DNA of 64,000 nucleotides from Paragonimus skrjabini miyazakii (lineage: Eukaryota; Platyhelminthes; Trematoda; Plagiorchiida; Troglotrematidae). Location of the stretch: contig JTDE01021263.1 in NCBI GenBank assembly GCA_014338405.1, positions 24,618 through 88,617 of the forward strand, written 5' to 3'. Below, piece by piece: positions 45,816-57,300 of the stretch (its first letter is position 1; every line of letters begins with the position of its first letter). A program made the position numbers and the translations under genes. The notes under the pieces are model-generated. The model was not told where the DNA came from and did no database searches. It saw only the letters and a program-made list of their open reading frames with translations.

Positions 45816-46339
45816 CTGCTTGACTCACACCGGGCTGATGTTGTTTGCACGATCGATATTCATAAGACATTATAACAAATCCGACAGCAATAGGTCAGCA
45901 CTGAGTCGACAGGTGACAATTTTGACCTGTTGAGAAAAGTGTAATTAAACACTAGATAAACTAGTATCAAACTAAGAGTGCTAGTTACGCCGCAGCCTGG
46001 CTGTATTTTGAATCTACAGTAGAACAGACTAGTGGACTTTGTGCAGTGATAGAATATAAATTATAATATATCACATGATACGAGTAAACGGAAGTGAATC
46101 CAACTAGAGCGGACTATCATCAAAATCAACAGCAGACGGTATCTGCATTTACGAACCACTGTTCGTAGACAGAAATACGACAATCAATGCGATTAAAGTG
46201 TCGAAAAGGAGCAAAAAGTAATTTGACCAATACGATATATTTGTCACCACTTGGTTTGTGTCGGAAACAAAAATATACCACCTCCAGTCTGCTAATTTAA
46301 GAGAGGGTCACCGAAAATCCAGAAAATTAGAATTCAATA

Positions 46340-46634
46340 TGTCGGCAAGAAACCCAATTACCCGAAAATACCGTTTTCATTCGTCTTTAGAAAGGCTTAT
46401 CTCATTCTGTTCAAAGTGACCTTCATAGTCGTCCCGGCCATGTGCCACTTCGCAGTTCACGAGCGTTCTCATCCCTGTGCCAACTCCTGGCACGCCACCC
46501 ACACGCTCGTCCTCTAATTGGGACACCACTGAACTGTCTGGATCCACTTCTGTCTTTGTTTCCTGAATGGTCACAAATCCTTTAAATGTGGTCTAGTTTG
46601 TGACCGTGTTGTCTCGGGACCGAGTCTCAACACA
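46340..46634 (+). repeat. 5' LTR of the deleted gypsy element
   Basis: Starts TGTCGG and ends CAACACA. It matches the 3' LTR with few substitutions. It carries 16 bases (around 46,530-46,545) that the 3' LTR lacks; the indel lies between CTGT repeats. Confidence 0.88.
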
Positions 46635-46663
46635 TTGGCGAACGGGTCTGGTGATTTTCAATT

Positions 46664-47330
46664 ATGATTGATGAATCCGTTGATTTAATACGTCTCGCGC
46701 AGCAACTCAAGCTTATCGAGGTGCTCACTGATCGATTATCAAAATCAAACTTGGCCCCACCGGCGTCGGTCGGTAGGAAGCAATCAGTCGACGCTGTCGC
46801 AAGCGATATCACCGAGTTTCATTACGATACCCAGGCTGGCTTGACATTTGATGCCTGGTTCTGACGGTACGAGGACCTATTCAGTGTCGATTTCCGTACA
46901 CAGGACGAACCGTGGAAGGTCCGTCTCCTCCTACGAAAACTCGGTACTGTTGAGCACGAGAAGTATGTCGACCCTATTCATCCACAGAATCCACGCGACA
47001 ACTCCTTCGAGGAAACGGTGGAGACGTTGAGGTCCATCTTCAGTGATCAACCTTCCTTGTTCAATACAAGGTACCAATGTCTGAAACTGGCCAAATCAAA
47101 CGACGACTACGTCACCTATGCCGGCATAGTCAATCGCGAATACCAGCGTTTCAAGCTCGGTTCGCTTACTGAGGATCAATTTAAATGCCTGGTGTTCGTC
47201 TGCGGTCTTCACTCCGAAAGACGCAGACATCCGTATTCGCTTGCTGAACAAGGTCGAGCAAGATCCCACGACGACGGTTCAGATGCCCACCACGGAATGC
47301 CATCGTCTACTCAACCTCAAACATGAAGTT
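46664..47330 (+). pseudogene. Gag of the deleted gypsy element
   Basis: Capsid-like frame with 'TQAGLTFDAWF', a stop, then 'RYEDLFSVDFRTQDEPWKVR', 'LLLRKLGTVEHEKYVDPIHP' and 'FKCLVFVCGLHSERRRHPYS', continuing in another frame to 'LNKVEQDPTTTVQMPTTECH'. The layout is that of Mag-like gypsy gag proteins. Stops and shifts make it non-functional. Confidence 0.75.
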
Positions 47331-47490
47331 GCAATGGTCCAACGCCGCCGCAGTACAGTCCGGCTCATTCACACACGGTTTGGGCAATGGTACGCGAACA
47401 CAAAATCTCTCACGACATCCCGGCCCTGGTTAACTTCCCGCAGGATTTGGCTCGCATCCTCTGCGCTCATACGCCAAGAAGTCACCTCCG

Positions 47491-47590
47491 TCCCCGTGCA
47501 AGCTTTGCGGCACCTGACACTTTCATCGTGAGTGTCCTCTCCGACGGCACCGCTGCTCCAGGTGTGGTCAACTGGGGCACAAAGACGACT
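47491..47590 (+). pseudogene. Two zinc knuckles of the deleted gypsy element
   Basis: First knuckle 'CKLCGT' stop 'HFHREC' (CX2CX3HX4C with one stop), second 'CSRCGQLGHKDDFC' (CX2CX4HX4C, intact). Nucleocapsid RNA-binding motifs. Confidence 0.8.
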
Positions 47591-47727
47591 TCTGTCAATC
47601 CCGGCACATTGACAGTGGTTCCTCTACCTCCAAGTCGCGATACAACCCCAAGTTCAAATCGAGGCTCGGATCTAAACCGGTTGGCAGATCCCGGAGTCTG
47701 CCGACCACCTTCCAAGTGAAGGCTCCC

Positions 47728-47900
47728 GGCCGACTGAAGTTTGTTTCGATCATGATAAATGGTTTCCCAGTTCGATTGCAGTTGGACACTGTGTCGAATA
47801 TTACAGTGATTTCGGAGAATCTCTGGCGGACACTTCGTCGACCTCCAATCCGACGGACGTCTCAATCCGTCACCAGCGCCTGTGGCAGATTTTGGCAATT
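47728..47900 (+). pseudogene. Protease of the deleted gypsy element
   Basis: 'FVSIMINGFPVRLQLDTVSN' and 'ITVISENLWRTLRRPP' mark the retropepsin active-site region. The expected D-T/S-A/G reads 'DTVS'. The downstream half of the protease is lost at the deletion point. Confidence 0.75.
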
Positions 47901-48415
47901 GATTAACCGCAGGACTCCTAACAAGTTGTTGAGTGGTAACCAATCTCCTGCCGAAGCCTTTATGGATCGTAAACTGCGAACTACGCTGACCTCCATGATC
48001 CCGACGAAGCAATCAGAACAGAAACAATTCTCTTCAGATGAACACGCTCCGTAATGAGTTCAATTGCCTGTCTACGCCCACGATTATCGATCCGATCACA
48101 ACCAATGGGCAGGAGGTTTGATAACGAAACGCCGAGGCAAAGTGCTTGATGAGATTTCCGTTGCGGAGGACTCTTGGGTCCGCCGTCGCAATCATCTCCG
48201 GCCACGTCATGGTATCAATGAAGAAATTCGTGACGATCAAATAACTATACCGTTTTACCTAATCCTGGACACGTTCGAGATTCCCGAAGCGTCAAATTTA
48301 CGTCTGTCAACTGGCAAGACAAGTCGTCCTCCCAGATGTTGGAGCCGTCGACAACGCCGACCACCGACTGTCATTCAGGTTGACCCGAAGAAGACCAGCT
48401 ACTGCCAAACTTCGT
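47900..48415 (+). pseudogene. Integrase C-terminal end, joined to protease by deletion
   Basis: 'TPNKLLSGNQSPAEAFMDRK' and, after a frame change, 'DYRSDHNQWAGGLITKRRGK' with 'DSWVRRRNHLRPRHG'. This is the typical tail after the integrase core in this gypsy group. The core with the catalytic triad is absent. Confidence 0.8.
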
Positions 48416-48423
48416 AAGGGAAG

Positions 48424-48702
48424 TGTCGGGGAAGAAACCAATTCCCCGAAAATACCGTTTTCATTCGTCTTTAGAAAGGCTTATCTCATTCTGTTCAAAG
48501 TGACCTTCATAGTCGTCCCGGCCATGTGCCACTTCGCAGTTCACGAGCGTTCTCATCCCTGTGCCAACTCCTGGCACGCCACCCACACGCTCGTCCTCTA
48601 ATTGGGACACCACTGAACTGTCTTTGTTTCCTGAATGGTCACAAATCCTTTAAATGTGGTCTAGTTTGTGACCGTGTTGTCTCCGGACCGAATCTCAACA
48701 CA
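48424..48702 (+). repeat. 3' LTR of the deleted gypsy element
   Basis: Starts TGTCGGGG, preceded by the purine run AAGGGAAG, and ends CAACACA. It lacks 16 bases present in the 5' LTR. Confidence 0.88.
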
Positions 48703-48859
48703 CTGGATTTTCGACGAGCATTAAATCCGTTTCCAAATATCACCGAGTAAACAGATCAGTTAACAAGTTCTCTTTGGAGGAGGTGCAGACGCCCTCAGAT
48801 ACTTGTCTACAGTTCAGAACAGAGACATCAAACAAGCAACTATTTCGATTTAGGTGGAA

Positions 48860-50362
48860 GCACACCATTTATTCGCTTGTATACAAGGCGAACTATCGTA
48901 TTGAATGGGAGTGACAGTGTGAAGAAGCTTATCACCACGCTTGCACATGTTCATCCCGCTGATTGTTTGACGAGATGGCTCGTAAACATTCTCCATCCTA
49001 TCCATCAGATGTTTACCCCCTCACTATGTAAAAGATTCCTTCGAACTGGTACAAACTTTACGGAACGTATTGGTGAATTCACATAAGATGTTTTCTATTG
49101 ATGTTGACACCTTAGTTACAAACGTTTCCCTTCGAGAAACAGTCAACACTTTGTGCGATTTTATTTGATTATCTCAAGGAACTTATACTTTTGTGTACAG
49201 ATAATATCCGTTTTGATTTTGCAGGATCATCTTATAACCAAGTTGATGATGTAATAATGGGTAGTCCATTGAGCCCAACGCTTGCAGATATATTTTTAGG
49301 AATGATTGAGTTAAAACTATCTGATGCTATAGATGGTGCCGGCCTCCATAAGATATATGTAGATATTTTGATTTTTACCACTAATATTCATTTTATTTCA
49401 TTTTAAACCTTCTCAATTCTGCTCATCCTAATATTTCTGTTTCTCACGAAGAGGAAACAAACAAGTTTATATTTTTTCAACATTTCACTCACTAGACGGC
49501 AGGATGGCTTACTACAGTGCTCAGTTCACCGCAAGACCATTTGGAACGATCAGCATTTGCAATTTTCTCCTTTTGCACCAATCATTAGGTCTGTTGCGAA
49601 CCTTGTCTCATAGAGCCCAGGTGATCTGCACCGATGACTGCTTGCAAGAAAACAGGGGGGTGAATAAAGAGGGTGCTGCTCACAAACAAATATTCTCAGA
49701 AGTTCACCGATATTCACAGCCAGAAAAGACTGATCAAGACTGCCGTGAGTACGGTCCCAAAGAAGCAGGTCTTTTTGAACCTCCCTTTCAAAGGCGATCA
49801 TATCACAACTGACTTACGTCAAAAATTACAGTCTGCTATAACACGTACATACACTGCGGTTGCTACTCACAACTAGGAGTGTCGCTCAGCCCATTCATAA
49901 TCGTGACCTATCGACATGTTCTGTCTGACATGTAATACATCAGTTCACTTGCAGTTGCGGTAACGTCTGTATCGCCAGAAAAGAGCGGTGCCTACGACAA
50001 AGAATGGCTGAACATATGCATAAGTGGTTGGTGAGCACCGTGACGCAACAGAGCGACTGAGACGAAATCCGTCTTCATTCATTGCAAAGCACATCATGCA
50101 AACGTCACGTTGTTGATCCCGCCAACTCCGAAATTGCTTGCCTTCTCCGAGGCAATGCTAATCAATACTTGCCGTCCGGTCCTGTGTGTGCATAAACTGT
50201 TGCCTCACGCAATTTGTCTGCCCTGGAACTGATAACAGTCCTTGTTTCATGTAAACCCAATCGTTGGTAGTTTTTATTGTTGTTGCTATCCGTATGTCCT
50301 ATAGATTGTAATGTTTTACGTTCGTGACTGAAGACAATAAACGAAATGTTAACATCTCGCGA
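48860..50362 (+). mobile_element. Penelope-like element, 5'-truncated (copy 2)
   Basis: RT and GIY-YIG endonuclease of the Penelope class in the usual order. RT: 'HPADCLTRWLVNILHPIHQM' (48,950), 'SIDVDTLVTNVSLRETVNTL' (domain A, about 49,092), 'MGSPLSPTLADIFLG' (domain B, about 49,258) and 'KIYVDILIF' (domain C, about 49,350), where the second catalytic aspartate is lost (YVDD became YVDI). Endonuclease region: 'LRTLSHRAQVICTDDCLQEN' (49,590) and 'HFTCSCGNVCIARKERCLRQ...AEHMHKWL' (49,945-50,030), the decayed GIY-YIG module. Many frame breaks. A hammerhead-like fold lies at the 3' end. Confidence 0.85.
50322..50362 (+). ncRNA. Hammerhead-like ribozyme motif at the 3' end of PLE copy 2
   Basis: Core CUGAAGA at 50,328-50,334 (fits CUGANGA) and GAA at 50,343-50,345. 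Stem III is AUG/CAU with loop UUAA (50,346-50,355), and cleavage base C is at 50,356 (AUC triplet). Stem I pairs 50,322-50,327 with 50,357-50,362, six pairs including one G-U. Stem II (50,335-50,342) is very poor, so this copy may be inactive. The position matches PLE copy 1. Confidence 0.55.
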
Positions 50363-50369
50363 CGTATGT

Positions 50370-51208
50370 CTTCAATCGTTATTAGTGAACTGGATGAAGG
50401 GAACTCAGTGTTTTAAATTATAAATAGGAAAGCTTCGGTTTGTATCGATATTTTATCACATTCGAATTAAGCTTTCATAAAGTTTAATTACAAGTGTCAA
50501 GGAGTGAAGAATCACGGTGGCAAATCCACTGAGTGATGTATCGTGACAGAAATTTAGCAACACAGGGCACAATATCTCTAGTCAACTTAAGGAGATCCAA
50601 ATGGATTGAAGAGAGCATCAAAAGCCTGCCTGGCTATGCCAGAAATGTCTGACACCATCGGCATCTAATTCCGTAAGCTTCTTTCCATGACAAGCGGAAC
50701 GGAAAACGAACAGCAGTGACAGTGTGGGAAACGTCAACATCCATGGCCAACATGCCTAACAACAACAGCCGCTATACTGAAAGGAGAAGACGAATTAACG
50801 TGTTACCGAAAATAACGGAAAACGAAAAGACAACACAAAACGTATCCGCCGAAGTTTCCATGATCGACAAAGACTGCAGAGATAGAGAGAGAAAAGGAAC
50901 CACATAAAGCGAAGCTTCGAGGTTGGTCCCACATGAAAGACAAGGAGAGAAAACAGCCGTTTATGTTTTCAAAAAGTGAAACAATGTGAAAAACAAAACT
51001 GTGCAAGCAAGCAAACACACAGAGTACATTGCTCACAGAACATCAGGTCCGCTTAGAATAGGACCAGAGAGCAAAACCAACAAGGAAGGCTGGAAAGACC
51101 GATTACCGTGAACTAATAAAAGGTTTACACGAGTGGGAACCAGTTGAGGAGGAGCCAAAGAGGTGATGAGGCACGAATGCCAAATGGCTTGCGCCTCGAA
51201 GTCGATTG
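50370..51208. other. Region downstream of VPS54, no gene seen
   Basis: It should contain the VPS54 3' UTR on the minus strand just below 51,209. I found no clear AATAAA on that strand close to the stop. Plus-strand open frames here (50,716-50,907) are short and unremarkable. Confidence 0.4.
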
Positions 51209-51314
51209 TCAACTGGTCGGCCACACATCGGCGAAGTCATCGGAGAATTTCGATAACTGCGGTGTCAAGCTACGTAACTGATTCATGTAATAGGTCAACT
51301 CCGAATCCACCAAA
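51209..51314 (-). CDS. VPS54: VPS54 terminal exon
   Basis: The acceptor TCGCATCAG is followed by 'LVDSELTYYMNQLRSL' and 'KFSDDFADVWPTS', then TGA (51,209-51,211). It aligns with the human end LVTADVAFYTGNLQAL...MAEIWEQKR. The first base completes a serine codon split with the previous exon. Confidence 0.9.
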
Positions 51315-54300
51315 CTGATGCGACAGAAAGAGAGGAAGAGCAAAAACAACCGATTAAGATGAAAGCATTGTGTGAACAAACAACAGTGAAGAGCCGCAAA
51401 AATATGAGGACCGCTATAATGAAACACGTTTCGACCAAAAACGCCTCCTTAGTATAGAATGGTTGCTACAGTTCGTTGTAACGAACAAAAGAGTCCTCGC
51501 CATGCAAATTTGCGTTCGCTATTGCAACACTGGACCTTATGTGCCGACAAATCGACCGACGGATGATGGCGTAGGATCGATGTTCACAGTGATAGATTAT
51601 GACAAGCAGGGTCTATTGTAGGTTCCACTTACCCATTATGCATGAGTGCGTGAAGTGTGCCACGTCATACAAACGAAATTAACCAAAAACACAGAAAAAC
51701 TTCAGCTTCTGACCAACAGGATACTGTCTACTCGTTCCACCGCGTCTGATATGAGAGACAGCAATGTGATTGAGCCGAATAAAAATGGAACGAGACCACT
51801 GTTTTCGACAGTCGTTGAATGAACACTGTTCAGTCACGTAGACGATGCTGCAACGATCATAAGTGCCTCGCTGAATAGATGTCAATGATTGCAAAAGACC
51901 GTCGAGGCGGTTTCAAAATACATCTCACACTGAATGAAAAGCGGCAGGTCACATGACCCCAATTTCACGCGAGAATGGTTCAGGGCATGATACAGGCGAG
52001 TGTATGAATGTGCGGATAAGGGCAAGCGAGTGGTGCAATTGGTCAATTTAGAAAAGTGCAATCGATAAATAATGCCACATACGTTTTACAGGATTTATAA
52101 TTTAAATAGAAAAGATGCAACAACGGACACGTTGGACCGTATGACAATCACTCGTCGCCTTTATTTAGAACGTAACATCGACCCCTGCTTACGATTTGAT
52201 GTAAAAGAAATGAAGCTTGTCGAGTTATGTGAACGAAGACAAAGATTGCTAACTGTTTTGTTACGCGCTACGTAGATAATTCCGCAATGAAGCACACGGT
52301 TAACAGGTATTCTACCGTGGATCACACAAAGAGAGAAAGGACAACGTATACGTCGGAGCGGGATGGTATTATTCGACGAAACAGCAAAAATTCAAATATC
52401 ACAAGCTATCTGCTATAACAAACTAATCAATAGAAAAATTTTCTGCACTTGCAGTCTTCTTCATAACGGCGTTTTATTGTACAGAGGTAACATACGTATA
52501 TATATATATCATGGGGTCGCGCTATTAGTGGAACTCTGTCTAAACTATGACCTACTTCTAATATCAAACAGTGCTTCATATATATTCGGAAGTGACTTTT
52601 TTGTGAAGGGACCACCGATGAATTCACTACAAAATATTTAGCAAAAAGAATAGAAAAAGCAAACAACAACGATGATATGAGGGTTACACCATTCATGAAC
52701 ACATGCATCACCACCGACGAACGTCACGGTGAGCAACTACCCATACTCCCCAGAAACAAGACGCATCCACCAAAAGCAGGTTTATTACCGATCGCCCCAG
52801 TGGCACTTCTAGTTTAACCTGGGTCCCGTAAAAAAAACGCGCAACACTGCAAACAATCAGTTGGTACTCTCAATACGTTTCTGAATCACTAAAGTCAACA
52901 AGTTCGTTGAAATACTAGAATTATCAGGTTTGAGGTGCACAGTTCACCCATCATATGTTAAACGAAAGGAGCGCATTCAGAGAGATCTTTGGAACATCAT
53001 CTACAGAAAGGGACAAGGGTTCATAGCACACACATATTAAAATTGCGTGTGCTGAAGCAATGAAGTTGTAACTGGATATTTTCGTCTGACCCGTTTGGTG
53101 TCAGCCGTAGTGACCGGCGGAGTGCAGACGGCATATGAGAACTGCCGGATGATATCTGACTCGATAAGCATCGCGGCGATCATACCATCTTCTTTGCCTG
53201 GTCGATGGTTCGTGAAGAGGCAGGATGTAGCATCGGCCAGCTCAACACACGAATGAAGTACAGCAGCCAGAAACTTGACTACCAGCAGTCCGTCGTGGAC
53301 GCATTTAGGGCAATCGGACAATCCAGCGTGAAGAGTTCGAATGAACCACACTTAAGATTTCGACAACTGTATACTCCAGCTCCCTTCTTTCGCCAAAAAC
53401 TCGTGTATAGAGTCGACGATGTCATGTTATCAATAGGTTGTACTCCAGCACTCAAAATAATGAGTGTGGACGGGGACAGAAGTGTTAACTCACCTTTGTT
53501 TCGGACCTCCATCAGCAACTACAGCTAATTCGCTGAGACGATGGCGTAATTGGGTTTTAAATTCGTTGTGAGCTCGAAGCAGAATCGGCTGAGAAAGATG
53601 AAGTAAACAGGGAAATAAAAACAATGACCATGGTGACAATTAAAGTATTAAGTTGGTAGTGCTGTTGTGTTCACAAAATACGCTTGGCCTAAGTGTTTAA
53701 ATGTAACACTTAGTGCGCACAGAGTAAAACAAAACCGCAATGAATCCAATACGTGAGAGGTAATTAGATCATACAGGGGATACTGGTGTTGAAACGGGTA
53801 AACAACTATTTTATTTTCAACTGTATGACGACACCTACTGTCCATCCACACTGATCGCAGCCTTCGCATTCAGATAGGCCTTTCGGCTAGCTCATTTCGA
53901 AAGGAAGCACTAGACTCGCGTTTCGCTCTCATTAGAGCTCATCAGTAGTGCATACCCTTGTCCCGATCAGAGTTTGCACTCTGACCCTCGTGCATGTGAG
54001 ACTTACGTGGTAACCACAACATCAGCAACCTCACAATAGGCATGACCGCATAATCAAATCCAAACGTTTGACCACAACTTTGTACGAATAGTGTTCAGCT
54101 TGCTTGATCACTTCGAAGGGGGAATGAACAAAATCACTCTGTTCCATCCAATCGATAAGCCTGTGATCAGGACTTCACAGTGAGGTTGAAGATACTGTCT
54201 TCATTGAAACAACTGAGCAGGGTTTGAATCAATTTAGAAATAACCGAAATCCCTGAACCTTCACTACTGTTCATCCGTACACTACGGAACCCCGTCATTT

Positions 54301-57300
54301 CCCGCTCATGCTGAGTAGAATATGACCACATAACGATGCATAAGAAAATACCTATTGTATGACAGGCTAACCATGCTATGAAGTCTTGTTGATTAGTATC
54401 AAATGAGAATTCACTCCGTCTAATTTTAGACAAGGAAACCAGGACCACCCGGAAAGCCTTGGCGAATAAACATATACGGAATTTCGTTCAAAATGTGATC
54501 GAACTGAAACTAGTTTTCACACAGATGCATTAGTTCTACTCATATCGGTAATAGATTCACAAAAGTTTATCCCTCAGAATCTAATCGACTTTTGCAGATT
54601 ATTGACAATTAACAAACGTGGTCGGTAAACACGGACAGCTTACAGGTAAATTAGTCCATTGTGTCTTAAGTGGATGTACAAGGACCAAGTTACTATTGGT
54701 AAAGAACAGACAAATACAAGGTTTTTAAGACAATAAGAGAGAGCGGGCAAATCGTCAACGGAAATCGGCTTTGTATGGCAAACAAGGAACAAACAGACTG
54801 ATCTTCGGCCTGGTTGTGGAAAAAATGGTGGTAAGTGCACCTGCAGATAGAAGATCGAAAGGAATGTTTAGAGTAACATCATGGTTCCGTATATCAGATG
54901 TATTTCATAATCAGATTTTGTAATACGGAGGACTGCCCCAACAGCATATCACTGCATGAAGCATCGAACAGAGTTAAAACGACAGCTATCGAAGCCAATT
55001 AACATATGAGACTAAGAGCAAAAGAGGTGGGAATGGCTTTATACACTGTAGCCCATTGAGAAGCCTGTCGCATTTCACTAAGAACACGACTGAGTTCGAT
55101 ACCCACGAGGTGTCGCAGAAGTGGACAGTAACGCAAAAAGCCAAACTCATCAGAACAGATAATTTACCGCTGCGGCCTCTGTTTCTCATTCTTGTTGTCA
55201 TGACGAATGTGTTGGCATCCCACTTTCGTTGGGAACAAATAAATGTGCTAACGATCTCATTGAAAGACGCCATTCAATGGTTGGTGTTAAAGGTTAGGAA
55301 TCACATGTTTCAACTGGAAATGCATAATGTGTACAAATTTGCCGACATAACTGAGGAACAATATAAAGAGGGTGAACCATTAATCTACGGAACATCCACA
55401 AACAAAAGAGCACGTGATGATCACAATAGCGCGGAGAAAGATGCGAACGGAGGAATGGCAGATGAAACTCACGTTTACAGTTAGAAAAAATAGGGCATAA
55501 TGGGCACGTGGCTTACCGTTAATTGATCAGTAGGCATCACATCTGCGTTCATTTCGCACAAGCGGCTGAGGGCACGACAAATTGCGCGCAGTTCCGCACT
55601 CGGGGTCGGTGGCCTTACGACCCAAACGGAGAGCCGATCTTGAATACGATTGGATAACAGATTGAACAATTTGTCGTTGATTTGGTCAACGTGCTCACTG
55701 CACGTGAGCAGGAAAAAGAACGAAGGAATGATGACAAAAGTTAGAGTGATGAATTTAGAAGAACAAAAGGGGAAGGATAAGGTGAGCTAGATCAACGAAT
55801 AAATGGTGGGTATGGAAATGTATAGTCATAGATTTACGGATCAGCGTTATCTCACCAACAACTATGGTAAAACATATCAGAATCACCAAAAATTAGAAGA
55901 CTTGTGACGAGGGATCATTCAAGTCGTGTTTTGGGTTACGTGCCACCGGATAGGTGGTAAACAAGACTTGCCGTCACGTCCATTCAAAAGATTTCGGACG
56001 GGAGTTGTTTCAAGCGGCATCACCATTATCATCACAATAGCACTGAGCCTGACCAAAAGGTACTGTGGCTAGGTTGGCCGCTCAACTCAACAGTGACGTG
56101 GATTATCGTGGAAGAAAACGTTACCAGAAAAATTAAAAATTTACAAGACAAGACTGCGAAACAATGCCATCTCGGATAGCGTTTCTAACCAGCGATTTGA
56201 GTGATCACACAGACCCCAGTCAGTCAGGTGATATCTACTCAATTTGCTCACTGCAGAACACTCGGTTATCACACGGTGGATCCGAGCTGACGAATGAACA
56301 GTCCTTCGGTCGAATGATATCGATGTTAACTAAACCGAACGCACCTGCTGTCCAACTATGAACAGTCTGACAGTGCCATCCAGTTCCACATGTCACAATC
56401 AACCCCGACAGCAATACATTCACGACTGACACTGAAGTTAAACGGATATACTGCGATCCGATTAAGAAAAATCATGACTCAACGAAATACGCAGGAATGG
56501 GAGTTAATGCATAAAAAGTCTATTCAGTTTGGAAACAAGCAAACGAATTGTACGTGAAGATAAAGGGGTAGTTGCTTCTTTGTGGTTTTCGCTATCCCGG
56601 TTTAACAGTTATTAGTAAATTATGGACAACTTTGTAAGAAAACAGTACGATTCACGTCAATAAACCCGATAAATCACCATCACTACTAGTATCTTCAAAC
56701 ACCGATCTTGGAAATCACGATGGCCCAGCCCACCGAGCAGTGGCCAACCTATTAGTAATTGTCAACACTGCTCTATGCTAAAAAACTGTTTATCTGTCTC
56801 ACACAAATCAGTAAAGGGCACTCAACATACGACGACTGGTTGACATCCCAGATACATGACCAATCGTGAACTAGTCCGAATACTTAAACCTCATTATCAC
56901 ATACGTTCGGACGTCGTTCCTGTAATCCCGACAGGGAGAGCTCCAAATAATACAGACACATGCGACTTGGTAGGCCGTAGCACGGCAAGGTGAACAAGTA
57001 GTGAGGGAAAGAATGAAAATAAAACTTCACGAGCGCACTGAACGATCTCGCTGTGTGTGACTAAAGTGACCGCTGGCACACCCAACCCAGAGATATGACA
57101 GACGAATGGATCACCACCTACTGGATTATGTCAAGCGTCAACAAGTGGTGCGGGCCACATGTCAATAAGCTGTCAAGACCTACTCAGATGATGTGAAAGC
57201 TGAAATCTCCCCGACATGCTGTTGAATAAACAGACGTACAGATAATTTGGAGACAGAAATCGGATAAACATATCAGCCAATGTGGACACACGGACATATT

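Larger units (their letters stand above)
46340..48702 (+). mobile_element. Ty3/gypsy element, internally deleted derivative
   Basis: Two similar LTRs (46,340-46,634 and 48,424-48,702) flank gag, zinc knuckles and protease, followed at about 47,900 directly by the C-terminal end of an integrase. RT, RNase H and the integrase core are missing, so this is a non-autonomous deletion copy, about 2.4 kb long. PBS candidate TGGCGAACGGG at 46,636 and purine run AAGGGAAG at 48,416-48,423 are in the expected places. No target-site duplication seen. Confidence 0.88.

Noticed and set aside
53037..53351. 104-residue minus-strand open frame inside the last VPS54 intron, with protein-like composition
   Set aside because: VPS54 exons on either side join in phase without it and match human residue for residue. 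No good acceptor lies at its start. It could be an alternative exon, but nothing requires it.
55056..55484. 142-residue plus-strand open frame with ATG and stop
   Set aside because: It lies in a VPS54 intron, has no recognisable domain, and other long plus-strand frames nearby proved to be antisense of LINEs. Unsupported without transcript data.
56164..56361. 65-residue plus-strand open frame
   Set aside because: It is the antisense of a LINE family 2 C-terminal block on the minus strand.
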